Assembly (NCBI GenBank): GCA_001774505.1
Contig: MFAF01000117.1
Span: 569-5,698 of the forward strand
Direction: 5' to 3'
Length of the DNA: 5,130 nt
From: Candidatus Coatesbacteria bacterium RBG_13_66_14
Lineage (GTDB): Bacteria; RBG-13-66-14
In this document: piece after piece, positions 1-4,956 of the stretch
How positions within the stretch are numbered: the stretch's first letter is position 1
Layout: each line of letters starts with the position of its first letter
Notes under the pieces: generated by a model
Seen by the model: the letters and a program-made list of their open reading frames with translations, nothing else
What the model was told of the DNA's origin: nothing
Databases searched by the model: none
Program-made: the position numbers and the translations under genes

Positions 1-1076
1 ACCTGCTGGGTCCGCAGCGCCAGACGGACCGATTCCTCGGTGGGCAGGCCGAGCGCCTCGTCGCGGGAGTTGGTGTGGACGGACTGGGCGCCGCCCAGCA
101 CGGCGGCCAGGGCCTGGAGCGTCACGCGGACGGCGTTGTTTTCGACTCCTGCGGCCGTGAGGGTGGAACCGGCCGTCTGCACGTGGAAGCGGAGCTGGGA
201 CGATCGGGGGTCCTTCGCCCCGAATTTCCGGGTCATGATCCCGTGCCAGACGCGGCGCGCCGCGCGGAACTTGGCCGTCTCCTCGAACAGATCGTTGTGC
301 GCGTTGAAAAAGAAGGAGAGGCGCGGGCCGAAGCCGTCCACCTCCAGCCCCGCCGACCGCGCGCCCTTCACATACTCCACCGCGTCGGCGAAGGTAAAGG
401 CCAGCTCCTGCACCGCGTCGGCCCCCGCCTCCCGGATGTGGTAGCCCGAGATGGAAATCGGGTACCACTGCGGGAGCCGCTCCGAGGCGAAGCGGATGAG
501 GTCCACGGCGAGGCGCAGGCCCGGTCCCGGCGGGTAGATGTAGGTCCCGCGGGCGAAGTACTCCTTGAGAATATCGTTCTGGACCGTGCCCCGGAGCGCG
601 TCCCAGGCCACGCCGCGCTCCTCGGCCAGCACCAGGTACATGGCGAAAAGAATGGGCGCGGTGGCGTTGATGGTCATGCTGACCGAGATTTTCGCCGGGT
701 CCAGGCCGTCGAAGAGCTCGGAAAAGTCCTCGTAGCTGGAAATCGCCACGCCGACGCGGCCCACCTCGCCCGCGGCCATCGGGTGGTCGGAGTCGTAGCC
801 CATCTGGGTGGGGAGATCGAAGGCCACGGAGAGGCCGGTCTGCCCGGCCTCGATTAAATATTTGAACCGCTCGTTGGTGGCGCGCGCGTCGCCGAAGCCG
901 GCGTACTGGCGCATGGTCCACAGGCGGTCGCGGTACATGCCGGGGTGGATGCCGCGGGTGTAGGGGGGCGAGCCGGGGAGGCCGAGCTTTTCCGCCAGGT
1001 CCGGCGGCGCCTCGGTGTACACCCGTTCCACGGGGATGCCGGAGGGGGTGGCTAGACTGTCTTTATCATTCTTCAT
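1..1076 (-). CDS. mcmA1: Methylmalonyl-CoA mutase, catalytic (large) subunit, 3'-truncated by window edge
   Basis: Catalytic TIM-barrel part of B12-dependent methylmalonyl-CoA mutase, which interconverts (R)-methylmalonyl-CoA and succinyl-CoA in the cytoplasm. The frame is open for 358 codons from ATG at 1076-1074 to the left edge. An in-frame TAA at 1106-1104 with no start codon after it fixes this ATG. Family motifs seen: TMRQYAGF (residues 54-61), [19 protein letters not shown] (81-99), SMTINATAP (133-141), VQNDILKEY (165-173), [12 protein letters not shown] (208-219), [11 protein letters not shown] (252-262) and [13 protein letters not shown] (334-346). By motif alignment, Tyr48 and Arg188 match the substrate-pocket Tyr89/Arg207 of the Propionibacterium enzyme, and Tyr212-His213 match its active-site Tyr-His pair. 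The wording resembles the two-subunit (archaeal or actinobacterial-like) mutases. It is last in the visible operon, 196 nt after the carrier gene, and no Shine-Dalgarno lies at normal spacing. Whether a B12 domain follows is outside the window. Family certain; methylmalonyl-CoA specificity likely. Confidence 0.96.
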   Translation of the reverse strand, partial: MKNDKDSLATPSGIPVERVYTEAPPDLAEKLGLPGSPPYTRGIHPGMYRDRLWTMRQYAGFGDARATNERFKYLIEAGQTGLSVAFDLPTQMGYDSDHPMAAGEVGRVGVAISSYEDFSELFDGLDPAKISVSMTINATAPILFAMYLVLAEERGVAWDALRGTVQNDILKEYFARGTYIYPPGPGLRLAVDLIRFASERLPQWYPISISGYHIREAGADAVQELAFTFADAVEYVKGARSAGLEVDGFGPRLSFFFNAHNDLFEETAKFRAARRVWHGIMTRKFGAKDPRSSQLRFHVQTAGSTLTAAGVENNAVRVTLQALAAVLGGAQSVHTNSRDEALGLPTEESVRLALRTQQ

Positions 1077-1111
1077 ATTGTGTGAATTCGTATAGCTCTT
1101 TACTTACCCGG

Positions 1112-1147
1112 CCCCCCACCCTGCCCTCCCCCCAGAGGGGGGAGGGG
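1112..1147. repeat. C-rich/G-rich hairpin repeat, copy A
   Basis: First of three related units in the gap between the carrier gene and the mutase gene. Its core is a perfect 10-bp inverted repeat, CCCTCCCCCC (1124-1133) and GGGGGGAGGG (1137-1146), around the loop AGA. A C-rich lead-in ending CCACCCTG precedes it. The lead-in followed by a ccctc/gaggg hairpin resembles small dispersed intergenic repeats seen in many bacterial genomes. No T-run follows on either strand, so it does not look like an intrinsic terminator. It could still affect mRNA stability or the relative output of the downstream mutase gene. Confidence 0.7.
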
Positions 1148-1159
1148 ATTAAATGGAAG

Positions 1160-1208
1160 CCCTCACCCCCATCCCCGTACCTCGCAGGTCTCCCACGGGG
1201 AGAGGGGG
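1160..1208. repeat. C-rich/G-rich hairpin repeat, copy B
   Basis: Second unit, opening with CCCTCACCCC and ending GGGGAGAGGGGG. The hairpin is weaker than in the neighbouring copies: TCTCCC (1189-1194) pairs with GGGAGA (1198-1203) around ACG. An alternative pairing is CCCCGT (1173-1178) with ACGGGG (1195-1200). The decay of the stem while the lead-in and G-rich tail survive suggests an old, diverged copy. Confidence 0.6.
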
Positions 1209-1218
1209 TCCGCTCCGA

Positions 1219-1265
1219 TCCTCACCCTAGCCCGTGGGCGAGCTCCTCCCCAGAGGGGAGAGGGG
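1219..1265. repeat. C-rich/G-rich hairpin repeat, copy C
   Basis: Third unit, opening with TCCTCACCCTAG and ending CAGAGGGGAGAGGGG, 59 nt downstream of copy B in the same orientation. Stem: CTCCTCCCC (1243-1251) and GGGGAGAGG (1255-1263) around the loop AGA, with one C-A mismatch and one T-G wobble. The AGA loop and flanking Gs match copy A. It begins immediately beyond the stop codon of the carrier gene, so it forms the first structure in the transcript after that gene. Confidence 0.62.
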
Positions 1266-1272
1266 ACATCGC

Positions 1273-1779
1273 CTACTCGACGACGACCAGGACCCGGTCC
1301 TTCTCCACGCCCTCGCCGGCGGCGACCTTTACTTCCTTCACCGTTCCGTCGGCCTCGGATGCCATCTCGTTCTCCATCTTCATCGCCTCGAGGCGGCAGA
1401 GGATGTCCCCCCGCTTGACCTCTTGGCCCGGCTCCACCAGCACCGCGGTGACCACGGCCGGCATGGGCGCCCGGAGGGTGAAGCCGGTCTTGGCCTGCGG
1501 CATGGCCGCCTGGAGCGACTCGACCCGGCGGCGGCGCTCGTCGCGGACGGTGACGCAGAGGGAGCGCCCGTGGGCGAAGACGTGATAATCCGCGCCCTCG
1601 CGCCGGAGCCAGAGCTCGTAGGAGCGGCCGTCAATGATTATCGAGTAGAGGGCCCGGGGGGAGATTTCACGGAAATCCACGGCAATTTCGCGGCCGTCTA
1701 AATGGACCCTGGACCCCGCCTCGCCGGGGGTGATTTCGACTTCGTAGCCGCGGTCGCCGATGCGGGTCTCGTATTTCAC
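1273..1779 (-). CDS. Biotin carboxyl carrier protein of propionyl/acyl-CoA carboxylase (BT-like plus biotinyl domain)
   Basis: Carrier subunit, 168 residues, that shuttles CO2 on biotin between the biotin carboxylase and the carboxyltransferase encoded just upstream. The C-terminal biotinyl domain (about 100-168) has APMPAVV (104-110), then GQEVKRGDILCRLEAMKMEN with the biotinylated lysine expected at Lys134 in EAMKM, and ends VEKDRVLVVVE. Residues 1-90, beta-rich with paired IDGRSYELWLR-type strands, resemble the BT domain that joins the biotin carboxylase and carboxyltransferase in propionyl-CoA carboxylase alpha chains. It therefore looks like the detached C-terminal part of a PccA-type chain rather than an E. 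coli-type AccB, whose linker is Ala/Pro-rich. The start is GTG at 1779-1777, the only start codon in this frame after an in-frame TGA at 1896-1894. An AGAGG lies 4 nt upstream. Often labelled accB, bccP or biotin/lipoyl-containing protein. Function very likely; the exact acyl-CoA substrate comes from its partners. Confidence 0.94.
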   Translation of the reverse strand: MKYETRIGDRGYEVEITPGEAGSRVHLDGREIAVDFREISPRALYSIIIDGRSYELWLRREGADYHVFAHGRSLCVTVRDERRRRVESLQAAMPQAKTGFTLRAPMPAVVTAVLVEPGQEVKRGDILCRLEAMKMENEMASEADGTVKEVKVAAGEGVEKDRVLVVVE

Positions 1780-1783
1780 GGTG

Positions 1784-1788
1784 CCTCT
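1784..1788 (-). promoter_or_regulatory. Proximal ribosome binding site for the carrier gene
   Basis: AGAGG on the minus strand with a 4-nt spacer (CACC) before the GTG start. It is short and slightly close. A better Shine-Dalgarno match, AAAGGAGA at 1818-1811, lies beyond a palindrome and is 32 nt from the start codon in linear sequence, or about 12 nt if the palindrome is folded. Which one is used cannot be decided from sequence. Confidence 0.45.
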
Positions 1789-1789
1789 A

Positions 1790-1811
1790 ACAAGGGGCTG
1801 AAGCCCCTTGT
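1790..1811. repeat. Perfect palindromic hairpin in the biotin carboxylase/carrier gap
   Basis: CAAGGGGCT (1791-1799) and AGCCCCTTG (1802-1810) are perfect inverted repeats separated by GA, extended by one A-T pair at 1790/1811. It occupies half of the 41-nt gap between two cotranscribed genes. On the plus strand it is followed by TCTCC and then seven Ts (1816-1822), giving terminator-like geometry facing against the operon. On the mRNA strand the A-run comes first, so it should not stop the operon's own transcription. It resembles the small dispersed palindromes of the aaggggct/agcccctt type found between genes in some bacteria, but I see only one copy here. Confidence 0.72.
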
Positions 1812-1820
1812 CTCCTTTTT

Positions 1821-3323
1821 TTAGTATGAGCCGAGCCTGTTCTTGAGCCAGAGGTACTTCCAGGCCGACGCTTCCTGTTTGCCGTCGCCGGTTTCACCGG
1901 TGACGCCGCTGACGGCGTCGTGCTCCAACAGGGCGCACAGGACGGAGGCGGCGCGCTCCAGCTCGCTCCCGCCCGGCGGCTCCGGCCTGTAGTGGCGGGC
2001 GATGAAGCCCGTGTCGTAGTCGCCGGAGCGGAAGGACTCGTTTTTCACCAGCCAGCGGAAGAAGGGAAGTGTCGTGGGGAAGCCCTCGAGGACGAACTCA
2101 TCGAGGACCCGGGCCAGGCGGTCCAGGGCGGCGGGCCGGTCCTCGCCCCAGACTATGAGCTTGGCGATGAGGGGGTCGTAGTAAACCGGGACGCTGTAGC
2201 CCTGGAAGCACCCCGCGTCGAGGCGGACGCCGGGACCGCCTGGGGCGCGCATCCGTGTCACCGTCCCCGTGGCGGGGTAGAAGTTGGAGTCGGGGTCCTC
2301 GGCGCAGATGCGGCACTCGACGGCCGAACCGCGGGATTGCACCTCGTCCTGGGTGAACCAGAGCTCCTCGCCGGCGGCGACGCGTATCTGGGCCCGGACC
2401 AGGTCCCGGCCGACGAGCATCTCCGTGACCGGGTGCTCCACCTGCAGCCGGGCGTTGACCTCGAGGAAGTAGAAGCTCCCGTCGGAGGAGCGCAGGAATT
2501 CGATGGTGCCGGCGTTGTCGTAGCCGACCGCGCGGGCGGCCTTTACGGCGGCGGCGGTCATGGCGATGCGCTGCTCGTCCGTCAACGCCGGAGACGGGCT
2601 CTCCTCCACTAATTTCTGGTGCCGCCGCTGGATCGAGCACTCGCGCTCGAAGAGGTGGACCACATTGCCGTGGGCGTCGCCCAGAATCTGGACCTCGATG
2701 TGCCGCGGGTCCACCACCATCTTCTCGATGTACACCCGGTCGTCGCCGAAGGAGCTGGCCGCCTCGGCGCGGGCCTGGCGAATCGAGGCCTCGAGCTCGT
2801 CGGGGCCGCGGACGGTGCGGATGCCCTTGCCGCCTCCGCCGCCCGCCGCCTTGACCATCACCGGGTAGCCGATTTTCTTCACCCGGCCCGGCAGCTCGTC
2901 GTCGGTAATCCCGGCGGTGTCGAGGCCGGGGATGACCGGCACGCCGGCCTTCACCATCGTGGCGCGGGCCTGGAGCTTGTCGCCCGAGAGGCGCATGGCG
3001 CCTGCCGAGGGGCCGATAAAGGCCAGACCCGCGTCGGCGCATGCCTGGGCGAAGTCCGCGTTCTCGGCCAGGAACCCGTAGCCGGGGTGGACGGCCTCGG
3101 CGCCGACCTTCTTCGCCAGCCCGATCAGCCGGTCGCCGACGAGGTAGGATTCCGCCGCGGGGGGCGGGCCGATGTTGTACGCCTCGTCGGCGTACTGGAC
3201 GTGGAGGGCGCCGCGGTCGGCGTCGGAGAAGACCGCCACCGTGGGGACGCCCATCTCCGCGCAGGTCCGGATGACCCGCACCGCTATCTCGCCCCGGTTG
3301 GCGATGAGTATCTTCTTGAACAT
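1821..3323 (-). CDS. accC: Biotin carboxylase subunit of propionyl/acetyl-CoA carboxylase
   Basis: ATP-grasp enzyme that carboxylates the biotin of the carrier protein using ATP and bicarbonate. It has 500 residues; E. coli AccC has 449. N-terminal fold: FKKILIANRGEIAVRVIR (2-19) and AVHPGYGFLAENA (77-89). Glycine-rich ATP loop: GGGGGKG (161-167). By alignment to E. coli AccC, nucleotide and catalytic residues are intact: Lys116, Lys158, Glu200-Lys201, RRHQK (233-237), Glu275, Glu288, Asn290, Arg292, Glu296 and Arg338. Residues about 450-500 are an extra tail ending SAWKYLWLKNRLGSY. It resembles the W-K-x-x-x-R segment that follows the biotin carboxylase domain in fused alpha chains, which fits a chain split just before the BT domain. 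ATG start at 3323-3321, only 9 nt after the carboxyltransferase stop and with little Shine-Dalgarno (AGG in TAGGTC), so translational coupling is likely. It could serve acetyl-CoA carboxylation too. Confidence 0.97.
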   Translation of the reverse strand: MFKKILIANRGEIAVRVIRTCAEMGVPTVAVFSDADRGALHVQYADEAYNIGPPPAAESYLVGDRLIGLAKKVGAEAVHPGYGFLAENADFAQACADAGLAFIGPSAGAMRLSGDKLQARATMVKAGVPVIPGLDTAGITDDELPGRVKKIGYPVMVKAAGGGGGKGIRTVRGPDELEASIRQARAEAASSFGDDRVYIEKMVVDPRHIEVQILGDAHGNVVHLFERECSIQRRHQKLVEESPSPALTDEQRIAMTAAAVKAARAVGYDNAGTIEFLRSSDGSFYFLEVNARLQVEHPVTEMLVGRDLVRAQIRVAAGEELWFTQDEVQSRGSAVECRICAEDPDSNFYPATGTVTRMRAPGGPGVRLDAGCFQGYSVPVYYDPLIAKLIVWGEDRPAALDRLARVLDEFVLEGFPTTLPFFRWLVKNESFRSGDYDTGFIARHYRPEPPGGSELERAASVLCALLEHDAVSGVTGETGDGKQEASAWKYLWLKNRLGSY

Positions 3324-3332
3324 GAAAGCGAC

Positions 3333-4880
3333 CTAAAGCGGTATGTTCCCGTGCTTCTTGGGCGGGTTGTGGTCCCGTTTGTGCTTGAGCATCTCGAGGG
3401 CGGCGATGATTTTCGGCCGCGTCTCGTGGGGCATTATCACCTCGTCCACGTAGCCCAGCCCCGCGGCGGTGTAGGGATCGGCGAAGCGCTCGCGGAACTC
3501 GGCGGCGAGCTTGGCGGCCAAAGCCTTGGGGTCGTCGGCGGCCTTGAGCTCGCGACGGTAGAGGATCTGCACCGCGCCCTCGGCCCCCATCACCGCTATC
3601 TCCGCCGTGGGCCAGGCGTAGACGATGTCCCCACGCATGTGGCGGTTGGAGGTCACCGCGTAGGCGCCGCCGTAGGACTTGCGCGTGATGACGTGGACCT
3701 TGGGCACCGTGGCCTCGGCATAGGCGTAGAGCAGCATCGCGCCGTGCTTTATCACGCCCCGCCACTCCTGGTCGGTCCCGGGCAGAAACCCCGGCACGTC
3801 GGAGAAGGTGACCACCGGCAGGTTGAAGCAGTCGCAGAAGCGTATCATCCGGGCCGACTTGCACGACGAGTCTATGTCCAGGCAGCCGGCCAGGACCGCG
3901 GGCTGGTGGGCCACGATGCCCACGGGCCGCCCGTTGAAGCGCGCGAAGCCGGTGATGTGGTTGGCGGCGAAGTCGGCGTGCGTCTCGAAGAAGTCCCCGT
4001 CATCCACCACCAGCCGGATGATGTCCTTCATGTCGTAGGGCTTGGTGGTCGAATCGGGGACGATGCCGTCGAGCTCGGGGTCCATGCGGGCCGGGTCGTC
4101 GGAGGTCTTCGCCGGCGGCGGGTCCTCCATGTTGTTCTGGGGGAAGAACTGCAGCAGGCGGCGGATCCCCTGGAGGCACTCGAACTCGTTGGCCGCCACC
4201 ACGTGGCAGACGCCGGACTTCGACGCGTGAACCCTGGCCCCGCCCAGCTCCTCGAAGCTGACCTCCTCGTTCATCACCGTCTTGATGACGTCGGGCCCGG
4301 TCAGGAACATGTGGCTGGTGCCGTCCACCATGAAGGCGAAGTCGGTGACGGCGGGGGAGTAGACGGCGCCGCCGGCGCAGGGGCCCATGATGGCCGAAAT
4401 CTGCGGGATGACCCCCGAGGCCATGGTGTTGGCCTGGAAGACCTCGGCGTACCCGGCGAGGGAGTCCACCCCCTCCTGGATGCGCGCGCCGCCGGAATCG
4501 TTCAGCCCCACGAAGGGCGCGCCGTTCTTTAGCGCCAGGTCCATCACCTTGCAGATTTTCTCCCCGTGCGCCCGGGAGAGCGTCCCGCCGAAAACGGTGA
4601 AGTCCTGGGCGAACGCGTAGGTCAGCCGCCCCTCGATGAGCCCGTAGCCGGTGATGACGCCGTCACCCAGGGGGCGGTTCGACTCCATGTCGAAGTCGGT
4701 GCAGCGGTGGACCTTGAACCGATCCAGCTCCTGGAAGGTGCCGTCGTCGAAGAGGATGCCCAGGCGCTCCCGGGCGGTGAGCTTGCCCTTGGCCTGCTGC
4801 TTGGCGATTTTCTCCGGGTCGCCGGCGAGCGCCTTTTGGCGGAGCTCGGCCAGCTTCTTGTACTTGTCCTCGTTGGGCAT
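3333..4880 (-). CDS. pccB: Propionyl-CoA carboxylase beta subunit (carboxyltransferase)
   Basis: Carboxyltransferase, 515 residues (usual length for PccB/MmdA), that moves CO2 from carboxybiotin to propionyl-CoA to form (S)-methylmalonyl-CoA. The crotonase-like N-half has GKLTARERL (32-40), QDFTVFGGTLSRAHGEKI (92-109), NDSGGARIQEGV (127-138) and the glycine-rich GPCAGGAVYSPAVTDF (166-181). The C-half has DVPGFLPGTDQEWRGVIKHGA (361-381), RKSYGGAYAV (400-409) and GDIVYAWPTAEIAVMGAEGAV (417-437), ending KHGNIPL as in actinobacterial PccB. Asp418 sits where Streptomyces PccB has the Asp linked to propionyl-CoA preference; I place it by motif, not alignment software. The same family includes sodium-pumping methylmalonyl-CoA decarboxylase alpha (MmdA) and transcarboxylase 12S. 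The biotin carboxylase and carrier genes immediately downstream favour the ATP-dependent carboxylase. ATG start at 4880-4878 has no good Shine-Dalgarno and no in-frame alternative back to the preceding gene. Confidence 0.95.
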   Translation of the reverse strand: MPNEDKYKKLAELRQKALAGDPEKIAKQQAKGKLTARERLGILFDDGTFQELDRFKVHRCTDFDMESNRPLGDGVITGYGLIEGRLTYAFAQDFTVFGGTLSRAHGEKICKVMDLALKNGAPFVGLNDSGGARIQEGVDSLAGYAEVFQANTMASGVIPQISAIMGPCAGGAVYSPAVTDFAFMVDGTSHMFLTGPDVIKTVMNEEVSFEELGGARVHASKSGVCHVVAANEFECLQGIRRLLQFFPQNNMEDPPPAKTSDDPARMDPELDGIVPDSTTKPYDMKDIIRLVVDDGDFFETHADFAANHITGFARFNGRPVGIVAHQPAVLAGCLDIDSSCKSARMIRFCDCFNLPVVTFSDVPGFLPGTDQEWRGVIKHGAMLLYAYAEATVPKVHVITRKSYGGAYAVTSNRHMRGDIVYAWPTAEIAVMGAEGAVQILYRRELKAADDPKALAAKLAAEFRERFADPYTAAGLGYVDEVIMPHETRPKIIAALEMLKHKRDHNPPKKHGNIPL

Positions 4881-4900
4881 TTGGGGATTCTTTGAATTGT

Positions 4901-4929
4901 CCGCCGATGACCGGCGGGCGGCCTTTTTT
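4901..4929 (+). terminator. Hairpin plus T-tract facing against the operon (tentative)
   Basis: In the 76-nt gap before the carboxyltransferase gene, CCGCCG (4901-4906) and CGGCGG (4912-4917) form a perfect 6-bp stem with loop ATGAC. On the plus strand six Ts follow at 4924-4929, but GCGGCC intervenes, so the geometry is imperfect. No plus-strand gene is seen to need it. On the mRNA strand the A-run comes before the hairpin, which then lies about 20 nt upstream of the start codon and could influence initiation. Confidence 0.25.
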
Positions 4930-4956
4930 AGAAGAATGACACGATGCGCATGCGCG

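Noticed and set aside
75..857. A plus-strand open frame of 260 codons opposite the mutase gene
   Set aside because: The opposite strand encodes the mutase with uninterrupted family motifs. The plus-strand product is His/Gly/Val-rich with no domain or ribosome binding site.
1112..1265. CRISPR-like array in the intergenic repeats
   Set aside because: The units are diverged, unevenly spaced (about 48 and 59 nt), self-complementary throughout and without unique spacers of constant length.
1082..1585. A plus-strand open frame through the intergenic repeats into the carrier gene
   Set aside because: Its first third translates the C-rich/G-rich hairpin repeats into Pro/Ser/Gly-rich sequence and the rest is antisense to the biotinyl domain. 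No coding evidence.
2098..3864. A 588-codon minus-strand frame overlapping the biotin carboxylase and carboxyltransferase genes in another phase
   Set aside because: The product is extremely Arg/Gly/Pro-rich and has no family motifs, while the overlapped frame has intact biotin carboxylase catalytic residues. It is a codon-bias shadow.
2619..4532. A long plus-strand open frame of 637 codons antisense to the carboxyltransferase and biotin carboxylase genes
   Set aside because: It starts at an internal GTG, lies entirely opposite two clear enzyme genes, and its product is a low-complexity mix rich in Gly, Val, His, Arg and Asp with no recognisable domain. Long antisense open frames are expected when third codon positions are nearly all G or C.
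3333..4880. Sodium-pumping methylmalonyl-CoA decarboxylase alpha subunit or transcarboxylase 12S subunit as the identity of the carboxyltransferase
   Set aside because: Sequence alone cannot exclude it, but no membrane beta subunit or other decarboxylase subunit is present, and an intact biotin carboxylase and carrier follow directly. ATP-dependent propionyl-CoA carboxylase is the better call.
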